Assembly (NCBI RefSeq): GCF_014697615.1
Contig: NZ_JACJSD010000004.1
Span: 124,001 to 188,000, forward strand
DNA length: 64,000 nucleotides
Direction: 5' to 3'
Origin: Nostoc sp. FACHB-280
Lineage (GTDB): Bacteria; Cyanobacteriota; Cyanobacteriia; Cyanobacteriales; Nostocaceae
Shown: piece after piece, positions 53,673 to 63,011 of the stretch
Numbering within the stretch: position 1 is the stretch's first letter
How the letters are laid out: each line of letters starts with the position of its first letter
The notes under the pieces: model-generated
The model's input: the letters and a program-made list of their open reading frames with translations, nothing else
Database searches by the model: none
What the model was told of the DNA's origin: nothing
Position numbers and translations under genes: made by a program

Positions 53673-54992
53673 ATGATTATGGAACAACAACCGATACAAG
53701 TAATTGGAGGTGGACTAGCTGGAACAGAAGCAGCATGGCAAATTGCTCAAGCTGGAGTACCTGTCATTTTTCATGAAATGCGCCCTCAACGCTTCAGTCC
53801 TGCCCATCACACAGAACATTTGGCAGAGTTAGTTTGTAGTAATTCTTTTGGGGCGATGGCGAGCGATCGCGCGGCGGGATTGCTGCACGAAGAACTGCGA
53901 CAATTAAATTCTATTGTCATATCTAAAGCTGATGAACATGCAGTCCCGGCGGGTGGGGCGTTGGCTGTAGACAGAGGCCAATTTAGTCAAGATTTAACCG
54001 CAACTTTATCGAACCATCCTTTAGTAGAATTTCGGCGCGGTGAAGTCAAGGCTATTCCCGAAGGTATTGTGGTGTTAGCAACCGGGCCGTTGACTAGTCC
54101 TGAATTGGCAGAAGACTTGCACCGCTTCACGGGAATGGAGTACATGAGCTTTTTTGATGCGGCTAGTCCCATTATTGTTGGTGAGTCGATTAACCGTGAT
54201 GTTGCCTTTATGGCATCGCGCTATGACAAAGGTGAAGCCGCCTATCTCAACTGCCCGATGAATAAAGAACAGTATTTGCAGTTTTGGCAAGCTTTGTGTC
54301 AAGCAGAACAAACAGAATTGAAAGATTTTGAACGGGAAACAGCCAAGTTTTTTGAAGCTTGTTTACCAATTGAAGAATTAGCACAACGGGGCGAAGATAC
54401 AATGCGTTACGGCCCCTTAAAACCAGTCGGGTTATCTGATAGCCGGACTGAGGAACGTCCCTATGCTGTGGTGCAGTTACGCCAAGAAGATAAAGCTGGG
54501 CAACTGTGGAATATGGTAGGTTTCCAAACTAATCTGCGTTGGGGTGAACAAAAGCGAGTTTTTCAACTAATTCCGGGTTTGGAAAAGGCAGAATTCGTGC
54601 GGTTGGGAGTCATGCACCGCAACACTTTTATTAATGCACCCCAACTGATGCAGCCAACTTTGCAATTTAAACAACGTCCCACGTTACTAGCGGCTGGACA
54701 GTTAATTGGGACGGAAGGTTACACGGCGGCGGCGGCTGGTGGTTGGTTAGCAGGAACCAATGCAGCCCGGTTGGCTTTGGGTAAAGAACCGTTGGCTTTA
54801 CCGCCTACAACCATGTTGGGGGCGTTATTAGAGTTTATTAGTTCAGCTTCACCGAAACATTTTCAACCAATGCCGCCTAACTTTGGAATTTTGCCAGATT
54901 TAGGTGTGAAAATTAAAAGTAAGCCAGAGCGTTATGGACGTTACCGCGATCGCTCTTTGGCAGATTTAGCTAACTGGAAAGCCCAATTATAG
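53673..54992 (+). CDS. trmFO: TrmFO, folate/FAD-dependent tRNA (uracil-54-C5) methyltransferase
   Basis: Makes the T loop ribothymidine (m5U54) in tRNA using methylenetetrahydrofolate and FADH2. The N-terminal FAD-binding motif '[20 protein letters not shown]' (about 7-26) is followed by '[14 protein letters not shown]' and '[10 protein letters not shown]' (with the conserved Cys), '[13 protein letters not shown]', '[12 protein letters not shown]' and C-terminal '[16 protein letters not shown]'. At 439 residues it is full length. Either ATG 53673 or 53679 could start it. Ancestral in many bacteria that lack TrmA. Confidence 0.95.
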   Translation: MIMEQQPIQVIGGGLAGTEAAWQIAQAGVPVIFHEMRPQRFSPAHHTEHLAELVCSNSFGAMASDRAAGLLHEELRQLNSIVISKADEHAVPAGGALAVDRGQFSQDLTATLSNHPLVEFRRGEVKAIPEGIVVLATGPLTSPELAEDLHRFTGMEYMSFFDAASPIIVGESINRDVAFMASRYDKGEAAYLNCPMNKEQYLQFWQALCQAEQTELKDFERETAKFFEACLPIEELAQRGEDTMRYGPLKPVGLSDSRTEERPYAVVQLRQEDKAGQLWNMVGFQTNLRWGEQKRVFQLIPGLEKAEFVRLGVMHRNTFINAPQLMQPTLQFKQRPTLLAAGQLIGTEGYTAAAAGGWLAGTNAARLALGKEPLALPPTTMLGALLEFISSASPKHFQPMPPNFGILPDLGVKIKSKPERYGRYRDRSLADLANWKAQL

Positions 54993-55090
54993 TGCTGAGT
55001 ATTGTACACTGAGCGCAGTCGAAGTATGAGTGCTGAAAAACATTCCTCTGCCTTATCCTGACGATAAATATTCACGACGACCTACTTAAT

Positions 55091-55630
55091 TTAACTTCCT
55101 AAAATATTTGCGTCGGTGGCGAGGGTTTTCGCGGCTGTTTGCACTAAGTTAATATCTGCTGGCGACCAAATGCGGGGTGTTTGACATTGATGAGCGACTA
55201 GCAACCCCCACAAGCCTTTGGGAACTAAAATCGGCACTACTAAATTGGCACATACCTGAATGCTGTGGAGAAATTCACGGTGACAAGCTGGTAAAGGTTC
55301 AAGGTTCGTATCTGCGATCGCTCTTACTCTCCCAGCTAAATACAAATCTGCATATTCATTAGTAAAACAATTATCTGCCCCTGTGGAACCCAAAATCGAA
55401 TATTTATCTGAACTTAAGGATTCAAATGTAACTTGGCCATGCCATTGCCAATAAAAGTAATATAAGACTACGCGATCGGCCTGAAGTGATTCTCTCAATT
55501 CATGAGTTGTTTGCCGAATCAAAGCATCGCGCTGCATTGTTTTGACAAGGCGCTCTAAAACTCTTCGTAACCCCTGCTCAACAAATTGGTTTGATCTAGG
55601 GTCAAATTCGGAGTGAGAATGAATTTGCAC
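55091..55630 (-). CDS. Stand-alone GAF domain, candidate dual-cysteine cyanobacteriochrome
   Basis: A 179-residue protein that is one GAF domain (about 20-175) of the phytochrome/cyanobacteriochrome class: 'LRESLQADRVVLYYF', 'GRVRAIADTN' and 'CANLVVPILVPKGLWGLLVAHQC'. Two chromophore cysteines are present. Cys116-His117 in 'LPACHREFL' is the canonical bilin attachment site, and Cys88 in Asp86-Asn-Cys-Phe89 is the DXCF second cysteine of blue/green-type cyanobacteriochromes. No output domain, signal peptide or membrane segment is seen, so it would act through a partner. The start appears to be GTG 55630; no in-frame ATG precedes the domain. Bilin binding is an inference from the motifs. Confidence 0.78.
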   Translation of the reverse strand: MQIHSHSEFDPRSNQFVEQGLRRVLERLVKTMQRDALIRQTTHELRESLQADRVVLYYFYWQWHGQVTFESLSSDKYSILGSTGADNCFTNEYADLYLAGRVRAIADTNLEPLPACHREFLHSIQVCANLVVPILVPKGLWGLLVAHQCQTPRIWSPADINLVQTAAKTLATDANILGS

Positions 55631-56232
55631 AGTTCCACTAATGACGAATTAAGTCAAGTCTGTAGAAATTTTATAGTAATTTATCCAACATCTAAGAGTC
55701 TATTTCTAAAGTAAATATTAAGTATGTTATTTTACAGCTACATCAGGATTAGCAGTCGAGTAACAGATTTTTGGGTAGGTTAGATTAACTATAATTTAAG
55801 CCTTGCTGGATAAATATCCTATGTACATTTTAGAAATTAAATCATATTCCTAAATTACTTACGCATCACCACAATCAAGGGAAATTAAAACTACATTATA
55901 TATGCAGAACAAGCAATAATAAAGCTCAATTTTAGTTATAAATTACAGATAAAATCTAGTATATTTCAAAATTATTTCGGTTTTCACTTAGTTTTAGTTT
56001 TACAACTATTGATAATTAATATATTTTGGCAAATACCAACTTAGATTAGCTGGCTATAAATTTAACAATTTCTTACTTTGAATATCCTAAAAAATGCTCG
56101 ACTATTTTTCATAATATTTTTGCTCGTACTCAAAATAACTGTTTTTTAGTAATTGAAATGATATTTCTATAAGAACCGCTTCACCTCTAGTGAAGTTGAC
56201 AAATAACTGTTAACTCGCAGAATAACATTTCG
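55631..56232. other. 602-bp AT-rich intergenic region
   Basis: A divergent promoter region between the GAF gene (minus) and the Rieske oxygenase (plus). It is strongly AT-rich, with no ORF over about 12 codons and no dispersed repeat that I recognise. A long leader or a small RNA is possible but nothing supports one. I could not identify promoters. Confidence 0.4.
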
Positions 56233-57291
56233 ATGCGTAAACCTAAAATTTTTAATCATCCAGAGCGTTTTATTGAGGGCTGGTATTGGGTAATGCCATC
56301 TCAAAATCTGCGAATAGGCGAGGTAAAGCCTGTTACTATTTTAGGAAGAAATTTAGTTGTTTATCGTGGTCAAGATAACAGAGTAGTTATTTGTGATGCT
56401 TACTGCCCTCACATGGGCGCTCATCTTGCAGAAGGTAGAGTTGAAGGTAATGAATTACGCTGTTTTTTCCATCATTGGAAATTTAATGAACAAGGCATTT
56501 GCGTAGAAATTCCTTGTTTAGATGAGCCATTACCCATTAAGTTAAAAACCTGGCCGACAGATGAAGAATATGGCATGATTTGGATTTGGACTGGAGAAAC
56601 ACCACAACACAGATTACCATATATTCCAGATTTAGCAGCTTATGAATTTGATGTGGCTTTTGGGTTTCATTTTGTGAAAAACTGTCATCCGAATGTGGTA
56701 ATGTTGAATGCTATTGATGCTCAACACTTCAATACAATTCATGAACTAGGATTAGACATTATTTTTGACAAACATGAATATCATCATAATGCCATCATTT
56801 TCACAAATATTACAGACCCAAGGAGAGATTCTAACTTCACTAAACTGATTCGTGCTTTTGTAAAACATCCCATTACCTATAGTATTTGTTATTGGTATGG
56901 CAGTACTAATATAGTCACCCTTGGCCCTGATTTTTTAGGATTTCATATTATGTTTGCTCTACGCCTTTTAGCAGAGGGAAAAACGGAAGGGCGAACTATT
57001 TTTATGATGAAAAAACGTCGGGGAATTTTGGGCAGGTTGTTTAATAAATTCGCGTTGTTGTTAGCCAAGCTGGTGGGTACACATTTTGTTAAAGGCGATA
57101 GTAAGATTTTCCAAACTATTCGCTTTGACTTAAAAACACCCATCAAAGCCGATCAATCTATTGTGCAGTTTATTAACCATGTTGAAAGACAAAAGCCATT
57201 GATGTGGGGAACTTGGCAATTAGCGAGAGTACGTGAGGGTGAACCTCCAGAAAATCTCAATAAATGGCGCGATGATTTGACTAATGATTAG
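56233..57291 (+). CDS. Rieske [2Fe-2S] non-heme iron oxygenase
   Basis: A 352-residue terminal oxygenase component. The Rieske cluster ligands are Cys58-x-His60 ('CPHMGAHL') and Cys77-x2-His80 ('CFFHHWKF'). The mononuclear iron site has Asp162-x2-His165-x4-His170 ('IDAQHFNTIHEL'). The order is that of alpha subunits of the Rieske hydroxylase family (such as the chlorophyllide a oxygenase, vanillate demethylase or carotenoid/sterol-modifying groups). The substrate is unknown. A hydrophobic region near the C-terminus ('LLAKLVGTHFVKG') may associate with membranes. It needs a ferredoxin-type donor, and none is nearby. ATG start, monocistronic. Confidence 0.9.
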   Translation: MRKPKIFNHPERFIEGWYWVMPSQNLRIGEVKPVTILGRNLVVYRGQDNRVVICDAYCPHMGAHLAEGRVEGNELRCFFHHWKFNEQGICVEIPCLDEPLPIKLKTWPTDEEYGMIWIWTGETPQHRLPYIPDLAAYEFDVAFGFHFVKNCHPNVVMLNAIDAQHFNTIHELGLDIIFDKHEYHHNAIIFTNITDPRRDSNFTKLIRAFVKHPITYSICYWYGSTNIVTLGPDFLGFHIMFALRLLAEGKTEGRTIFMMKKRRGILGRLFNKFALLLAKLVGTHFVKGDSKIFQTIRFDLKTPIKADQSIVQFINHVERQKPLMWGTWQLARVREGEPPENLNKWRDDLTND

Positions 57292-57351
57292 GTAATGCGA
57301 AAAAGTGAAAAGTTAAATCAGACTTTTGACTTTTATATTGGGATATGGCTC

Positions 57352-57379
57352 AAATAAAAAGAAGTGGCAGAGCCACTTC
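57352..57379 (-). terminator. Hairpin terminator, minus strand
   Basis: GAAGTGGC-aga-GCCACTTC (57361-57379) read on the minus strand is followed by TTTTTATTT (57360-57352), a textbook intrinsic terminator for leftward transcription from the gene at 57615-58295. It would also block the Rieske transcript from the left. Confidence 0.75.
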
Positions 57380-57614
57380 ATCATTCCCAGGTAGAACCTA
57401 AAGATAAGTATAGCGATTCCCAGAATCAAAAATGGTATAAATAGACACTAATTAACTTGAGCTTCCGTTTTTTCTGTCGGTAAGCAATAAAATTTTCATT
57501 CCTACTAATGTGCCAGCGAAACTCCAAAAAATAAATCATTCAATGTTCTGACTCAACAAGACTTATATCTCCCTTGTCCCCCTTATCCACCTTGTCTGTA
57601 AATAATGAAATACC
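57380..57614. other. Intergenic repeat shared with the left end of the window
   Basis: At about 57549-57598 the sequence 'tgactcaacaagactt' is followed by 'tatctcccttgtc' units, and a close relative occurs at 144-195. Both are dispersed 'cttgtcccccttgtc'-type tracts. No ORF is seen. Confidence 0.5.
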
Positions 57615-58295
57615 TTAATACTGACTGGGGTTAAGTATGACAATCATCTCAGAAACTCTCATTCCTAGAGGTTTCCAGTGAGAATTACTAGAAGAAAAAG
57701 TGCTGTCACCGAGAACGGCTTGATAGTCTTGGGGGTATTTTTGGTCAGTATTAGGTGCAGAGTCCACGCGGAGGATGAGTTTACCTTGATAGCGGGATAG
57801 TTTACTGCTGTCTAGCAAAATGGTACCGCCATAGTCCCAAGCCAGTCCATAAAGTTTAAAGTTGCCTAATTTTTGGCGTAACTCGCGCCACGGCGTACCA
57901 ACACCAATACCTTCACGGGTTTTCCACGCTGTACCTAAGTTACGCACATCTAGGGGTTTAGTGCGAGTGTTATCACTCCAGACTACCAAAAGCGATCGCT
58001 CTCGGCCTAAGTTTACCTGAGTAGCAGCAAAACGACCGATTCCTTCGGGGCCATAAATGGTTTTATCAGTTAAGCGCGATGTACCAAATAGCTTGACTAA
58101 ATCTTTTTTGGTAGTTTTGCGAGTAATCGGCCCGACTCTTTCACCAGGCACAATTAAAGTATCTTTTACCAGTTGTGATTGAGCAATTATCAGATGATGA
58201 GTGTTAGGTTGTGGTAATGCAATTGCTGGGTTTGCCGAGTAGCTAATTAATAAAGCCAACGCAGCAGTTGAGATGTTTTTGATTGGTAGATGCAC
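57615..58295 (-). CDS. Exported protein of unknown function
   Basis: A 226-residue protein with a signal peptide ('IKNISTAALALLISYSANPAIA', cleavage AIA near residue 26). The mature domain has 'PGERVGPITRKTTKKDLVKLFG', a later 'GVGTPWRELRQKLGNFKLYGLAWDYGG' and 'DYQAVLGDS' segments; the 'G.I...T...DL...FG' pattern recurs twice, suggesting a duplicated fold of the type found in small periplasmic binding or adhesin-like proteins. I cannot assign a family. It begins 62 bp upstream of the P-type ATPase stop on the same strand, so it may be part of that operon. Possible metal role is only by location. Confidence 0.6.
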   Translation of the reverse strand: MHLPIKNISTAALALLISYSANPAIALPQPNTHHLIIAQSQLVKDTLIVPGERVGPITRKTTKKDLVKLFGTSRLTDKTIYGPEGIGRFAATQVNLGRERSLLVVWSDNTRTKPLDVRNLGTAWKTREGIGVGTPWRELRQKLGNFKLYGLAWDYGGTILLDSSKLSRYQGKLILRVDSAPNTDQKYPQDYQAVLGDSTFSSSNSHWKPLGMRVSEMIVILNPSQY

Positions 58296-58357
58296 TTGAT
58301 TTCTCTATTAAGTAGTAGGAGTTAAACTGACGACTCCTATAGCAGACAGTTCCCTGA

Positions 58358-60334
58358 CTACTTCATAATTCTGGTAGCGTTAAAAATTGCCAGCAAAGCC
58401 ACACCAACATCAGCAAATACAGCTTCCCACATTGTGGCGACACCTAAAATTCCTAAACCAATAAATGCAATTTTAATTGCTAAGGCAAAAATAATATTTT
58501 GCCAAACTATTTGGCGGGTTTTTCTGGCAATTTGAATTGCTGTTGCTACTTTAGAAGGTGCATCGGTCATGATGACGATATCGGCAGTTTCAATGGCTAC
58601 ATCTGAGCCTAAACCACCCATTGCCATACCAACATCGGCTCTAGCAATCACAGGTGCATCGTTAATGCCATCACCGATAAAAGCGACTTTATCATGTTTA
58701 GGATTCGTGCTAATTAACTTTTCCATTGCCGAAACTTTTTCTTCTGGTAATAACTCGGCAATATAAGAGTCTATGCCAATTTGTTGAGCAATCCTAGCCG
58801 CGATCGCCTGATTATCTCCTGTTAACATGACAGTTCTTTCTACGCCGATTTTTTTAAGTGCTTGTATCGCAGTTTTCGCATCGGCTTTTAACTCATCTGC
58901 AATAATAATATATCCAGCATAAATATTATCTACTGCTAGATGTACAACTGTGCCTTCTACGTCGCAGGTATGATGGGTTATATGCTGTTGATGAAGTAGG
59001 CGATCGCTTCCTGCTAATACTAGTTTATTACCTACATTTGCCTTAATTCCCTGCCCTGCTATTTCTTCATAATTCGACACTTCGGAAATATCAAAATCTT
59101 CAGAGTATGCGGCTCGAATTGATTGGGCAATTGGGTGATTGGAATGCGCTTCTACTTTGGCAGCTAATTCTAGTATTTCTTTTTTGCTATAATCATTGTA
59201 CGGTACAATCTCTACTACTTTAAATACCCCTTTTGTTAAAGTTCCTGTTTTGTCAAACACTACTGTTTTGACTGTAGTCAAGGTATCCAAAAACATCGAA
59301 CCTTTAATCAAAATACCGCGTTTGGCTGCACCACCAATTCCACCAAAATAACCCAGTGGTATACTAATCACCAATCCACAAGGGCAAGAAATTACTAATA
59401 ATATCAAAGCGCGATAAACCCATTCAGCAGATGTCGCCCCAGGAATTAATAATGGTGGTAATATGGCGACTGCTAGAGAGATAAAAACAACTATCGGCGT
59501 GTAATAACGAGCAAATTTGGTAATGAATTTTTCAGTTTCTGCTTTTTTACTTCTGGCATTTTGTACCAAGTCTAAAATCTTAGCGATAGAAGATTCATTA
59601 AATAGTTTTGTGACTTGCATTTTGAGCAATCCAACTTGATTGATTGAACCAGCTAATACTGTATCGCCAACCCTAACGGTTTGTGGTACAGATTCTCCTG
59701 TCAAAGCTGATGTATCCACTTGTGAGTTCCCCGTAATAATTTCTCCATCTAAAGGAATTTTTTCTCCTGGTTTAATAACTACGATGTCTCCAATTTTTAC
59801 GGCTTCTGGAGATACTTTTTGAATATTGCCTGCTGTTTCCAGGTTGGCATAATCTGGGCGTACTTCTAATAAAGCTTTAATGGAGTTACGCGAACGACTT
59901 ACAGCCACATCCTGAAATAATTCGCCTATTTTGTAAAACAACATCACACCCACAGCCTCAGGTAACTTATGAATTGCTAAAGCACCTAGTGTGGCAATTG
60001 TCATTAAAAATGTTTCATCAAAAATTCTGCCTTTAAGGATATTACGTCCGGCGGTTTTTAACACAGTCCAACCACTCAGAAGATAGGCAGGAATAAAAAT
60101 TAAATATTCACCAATTGCATAAGGTGTGTTGTGTAATTGTTGTTCAAAAATAATCCCAGATACATACAAAACACCAATCACAATTAGAGAATATATCTCA
60201 TTTTTGAAACTAAATTCTCCGTCGTGGTCATGGTGATGATTATCATCGTGATGATGCTCATGGTTATGGTTATGATTCTCATGATGATTGTGACCACAAC
60301 AATCGGAATGTTCTGAATGTATTTTATGTTGCAT
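58358..60334 (-). CDS. Zn/Cd/Co/Pb-type P1B ATPase with histidine-rich N-terminus
   Basis: A 658-residue heavy-metal efflux ATPase. The first 37 residues hold 16 His and a Cys-Cys pair instead of a GMxCxxC metal domain. The actuator has 'TGES' (212-215), the metal-channel helix 'SCPCGLVISIPLGYFGG' (CPC at 317-319), the phosphorylation site Asp361 ('DKTGTLTKG') and 'GDGINDAPVIARADVG'. The residues around CPC fit the CadA/ZntA/ZiaA subgroup, so Zn2+ or Cd2+ export is most likely; Cu exporters have other flanks. An SmtB-like operator lies 26 bp upstream. ATG start 60334. Adjacent and divergent is an Nramp importer. Confidence 0.92.
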   Translation of the reverse strand: MQHKIHSEHSDCCGHNHHENHNHNHEHHHDDNHHHDHDGEFSFKNEIYSLIVIGVLYVSGIIFEQQLHNTPYAIGEYLIFIPAYLLSGWTVLKTAGRNILKGRIFDETFLMTIATLGALAIHKLPEAVGVMLFYKIGELFQDVAVSRSRNSIKALLEVRPDYANLETAGNIQKVSPEAVKIGDIVVIKPGEKIPLDGEIITGNSQVDTSALTGESVPQTVRVGDTVLAGSINQVGLLKMQVTKLFNESSIAKILDLVQNARSKKAETEKFITKFARYYTPIVVFISLAVAILPPLLIPGATSAEWVYRALILLVISCPCGLVISIPLGYFGGIGGAAKRGILIKGSMFLDTLTTVKTVVFDKTGTLTKGVFKVVEIVPYNDYSKKEILELAAKVEAHSNHPIAQSIRAAYSEDFDISEVSNYEEIAGQGIKANVGNKLVLAGSDRLLHQQHITHHTCDVEGTVVHLAVDNIYAGYIIIADELKADAKTAIQALKKIGVERTVMLTGDNQAIAARIAQQIGIDSYIAELLPEEKVSAMEKLISTNPKHDKVAFIGDGINDAPVIARADVGMAMGGLGSDVAIETADIVIMTDAPSKVATAIQIARKTRQIVWQNIIFALAIKIAFIGLGILGVATMWEAVFADVGVALLAIFNATRIMK

Positions 60335-60360
60335 TTTGGCAAAATTCCAGTTTGTTTAAT

Positions 60361-60380
60361 ATATGAGCATATATTCAAAT
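60361..60380. promoter_or_regulatory. SmtB/ZiaR/AztR-type operator upstream of the metal ATPase
   Basis: ATATGAGCATATATTCAAAT matches the core of the smt operator as I remember it (ACATGAACAGTTATTCAGAT) at most positions, including TGA..A and TATTCA in the same spacing, the 12-2-12 imperfect palindrome bound by ArsR/SmtB-family Zn sensors. It starts 26 bp before the ATPase ATG, where binding would block the promoter. No ArsR-type repressor gene is in the window, so it would act in trans. Confidence 0.65.
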
Positions 60381-60580
60381 TTATGAGAAATTACTATTTT
60401 ATGCAAGTTGAATTTTTTAAGAAAGAGAATCTTTATCAATCACTAGTTGAATGACTGGATGAAATGATGTGAGAAAGTTTCAGTCAATGTGAATATTGAT
60501 AAATTCCCCTGGGGAAAGATGCCAGTATGTCAAATTTTCGTAAGATTATGAGAGGATTATGAAAATTAGAGTTTACACAA

Positions 60581-61909
60581 ATGCCTTTTTGGGAGAATAC
60601 GGCGAAAAAGCCAAGCTTACCCGAAGTTTACCGCAGTATAAAAGTCCCTCAGACTAAAAGTTTTTGGCGAAAAATTTTGGCGTATGCAGGGCCAGGATAT
60701 TTAGTTTCTGTAGGATATATTGATCCGGGAAACTGGGCGACTGATTTAGCTGGTGGGGCTAAATTTGGCTATGCACTGCTAACTGTGATTATGCTTTCTA
60801 ACTTGATGGCGATTTTAATGCAATCGCTGTGTGTGCGGTTAGGGGTAGCGACTGGAAAAGATTTAGCACAAGCTTGTCGAGATTATTTTAGTCCGCGTGT
60901 GAGCTTTGGTTTATGGTTGTTGTGTGAAATTGCGATCGCAGCTTGTGATTTAGCAGAAGTTTTAGGAAGTGCGATCGCGCTACAATTACTTTTTGGTATT
61001 CCCCTGAGTTGGGGCGTGTGCATTACAGCATTAGATGTATTTGTATTGTTATTACTACAAAACAAAGGCTTTCGTTATACAGAAGCCTTAGTAATTATGT
61101 TAGTAGGAACTGTCAGTATATGTTTTGCTATTGAAATGATGTTTTCCCGTCCTGATTGGGGCGGAATTTTATTAGGTTATACTCCCAAAGTAGAAATTTT
61201 ACAAAATCCAGGAATGCTATATATTGCTATTGGCATTTTGGGAGCTACAGTCATGCCCCATAATTTATATTTGCACTCTTCAATTGTGCAGACACGCGCT
61301 TGGCAACCAACTACAGAAAAGCGATGGGAAGCAATTAAATTTGGTACAATTGACTCGACATTTGCTTTGTGTTTTGCACTCTTAATTAATTCGGCAATAT
61401 TAATTGTGGCAGCAGCAACATTTCACTTTTCTGGACATCAGGATGTTGCGGAAATTCAAGATGCTTATCAATTGCTTTCTCCCTTGTTGGGTGTAAATGC
61501 GGCTAGTGCAATTTTTGGTTTAGCCTTATTAGCTTCTGGACAAAGTTCAACCCTCACCGCAACTTTAGCCGGACAAATTGTCATGGAAGGCTTTTTAAAT
61601 TTACGCCTGAAACCTTGGTTCCGCCGATTTTTAACCAGAATAATTGCAATTGTGCCTGCTTTGATTTCTATTATTTATTTTGGCGAAAAAAGTACAAGTA
61701 ATTTATTGATTTTTAGTCAAGTAATTTTAAGTTTGCAACTATCATTTGCCGTAGTGCCGTTAGTCATGTTTACCAGTAATCGCCGCTTGATGGGTGAATT
61801 TGTTAATCCTTGGTGGTTAAAAACCTTATCATGGTTAGTAGCGATCGCCATCATTATTTTAAATGCTTGGTTATTACTGCAAACTATTTCTGGTTGGTTA
61901 TTTGGTTAA
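60581..61909 (+). CDS. mntH: Nramp family divalent metal transporter (MntH type)
   Basis: A 442-residue, 11-helix proton-coupled importer for Mn2+/Fe2+. Helix 1 carries the metal-binding 'YIDPGNWATD' (DPGN at 48-51) and helix 6 has 'GATVMPHNLYLHSS', where Met and His bind metal. Start ATG 60581 after 'gaaaattagagtttacaca', with a weak ribosome site. It is divergent from the Zn/Cd ATPase across 246 bp that also contain the SmtB-like site, so regulation could be shared. The TPR gene follows 46 bp after its stop. Confidence 0.93.
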   Translation: MPFWENTAKKPSLPEVYRSIKVPQTKSFWRKILAYAGPGYLVSVGYIDPGNWATDLAGGAKFGYALLTVIMLSNLMAILMQSLCVRLGVATGKDLAQACRDYFSPRVSFGLWLLCEIAIAACDLAEVLGSAIALQLLFGIPLSWGVCITALDVFVLLLLQNKGFRYTEALVIMLVGTVSICFAIEMMFSRPDWGGILLGYTPKVEILQNPGMLYIAIGILGATVMPHNLYLHSSIVQTRAWQPTTEKRWEAIKFGTIDSTFALCFALLINSAILIVAAATFHFSGHQDVAEIQDAYQLLSPLLGVNAASAIFGLALLASGQSSTLTATLAGQIVMEGFLNLRLKPWFRRFLTRIIAIVPALISIIYFGEKSTSNLLIFSQVILSLQLSFAVVPLVMFTSNRRLMGEFVNPWWLKTLSWLVAIAIIILNAWLLLQTISGWLFG

Positions 61910-61955
61910 AATAATCAAAGAAGGAAAATACTGCAAATGTGAAGGGGTGAAATTT

Positions 61956-62624
61956 ATGAAGTATATCCAGCAAAAAGTTGCAGTTTTGGGAATGACAATT
62001 TTGTTTGGTGCAACACCTACACTTGTTTATGCAAATACACCAAATAATCAAATAAATTTTCAGGAATCTTATCAACAAGGCGTACAGAAGTTAGAACAAG
62101 GCAATTTTCGGGAAGCAATAGCAAATTTTGATAAAGTAGTACAGCAAAATCCCAAATTTTATGAAGGTTTTTGTCTGCGGGGTTTAGCTAAATCGCAAAT
62201 TGGAGACTTAAGCGCCGCAATTGCTGACTTTAACCAAGCACTCAAACTCAATCCCAATCACATAGACGCTTATAATAGTCGGGGAACAGTTTATGCCCAA
62301 ATGGGAAATTTACAAAAAGCAATTGCCGACTTTAACAGTACAATCAAAATTGATCCGCAATCTGTAGATGCTTACTATAATCGGGGATTGGCTTACTTTA
62401 AACAACAAAATCCCCAAGCTGCAATTTCTGACTTTAATCAAGCAATTAGCTTGAATCCAAATTTAGCAGATGCTTACGGTAATCGCGGACTGGCTAAATA
62501 TGCTTTAGGAGATCAGCGTAACGCGATCGCGGATTTACAGCAAGCCGCAACACTTTTCCGCCAGCAAGGCGATACCGCAAGCTATCAACAAACACAAAAC
62601 TTAATTCAACAGGTACAACGTTAG
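61956..62624 (+). CDS. Secreted TPR-repeat protein
   Basis: A 222-residue exported protein. A signal peptide ('VAVLGMTILFGATPTLVYA', cleavage near residue 27) is followed by five tetratricopeptide repeats with the consensus 'A..DFN.A..LNPN..DAY..RG.A' (for example 'AAIADFNQALKLNPNH', 'KAIADFNSTIKIDPQS'). TPRs mediate protein-protein contacts; the partner is unknown. I chose ATG 61956, with 'aaggggtga' upstream, not the earlier ATG in the open frame, which overlaps the mntH end. It is probably co-transcribed with mntH. Confidence 0.85.
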   Translation: MKYIQQKVAVLGMTILFGATPTLVYANTPNNQINFQESYQQGVQKLEQGNFREAIANFDKVVQQNPKFYEGFCLRGLAKSQIGDLSAAIADFNQALKLNPNHIDAYNSRGTVYAQMGNLQKAIADFNSTIKIDPQSVDAYYNRGLAYFKQQNPQAAISDFNQAISLNPNLADAYGNRGLAKYALGDQRNAIADLQQAATLFRQQGDTASYQQTQNLIQQVQR

Positions 62625-63011
62625 TTCAATAAGGCAAAAGTAAAAAGGCAAAAGGAAAAAGAAAGAAGGCGTTGCATAAATGCGGGATGAATTCAGATGT
62701 TTAACAAAAATGAAATATTGATGCTTCGCCCCTTTGCGTCTTTGCGCGAAACAAAAATCATCCCATTAATCAGCAAAGCCAGAAAGAACATTAATACCAC
62801 AAGCGTTTTAGCAATTTCTTATGGTCTGTTTATTTACGCCAAGCTGTACTAGAGCATCGATTCAGCAATTAAACACCTAATCTCCTTTTTAAGGGGGGAA
62901 TTTTCTTTCTTCAAGTCCCCCTTTTTAAGGGGGATTTAGTGGGATCAGAGGATTTGTGTATACACCGTAGCGTAGGGGGAGAGGTTCTTTCAAGATTACT
63001 GAATTGGTGTT
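62625..63011. other. 387-bp intergenic region with repeat copy
   Basis: Between convergent genes. At 62877-62946 lies a repeat 'cctaatctcctttttaag' with arms 'tcccccttttt' and 'aaggggggaa', related to the interior of the element at 12343-12421 ('aagggggatttag' in both). It can form a long hairpin and may act as a terminator. No ORF is seen. Confidence 0.6.

Noticed and set aside
60184-60378. Minus-strand Ile/Met-rich ORF over the ATPase N-terminus
   Set aside because: A frame-shifted shadow of the His codons (CAT/CAC) in the ATPase leader.
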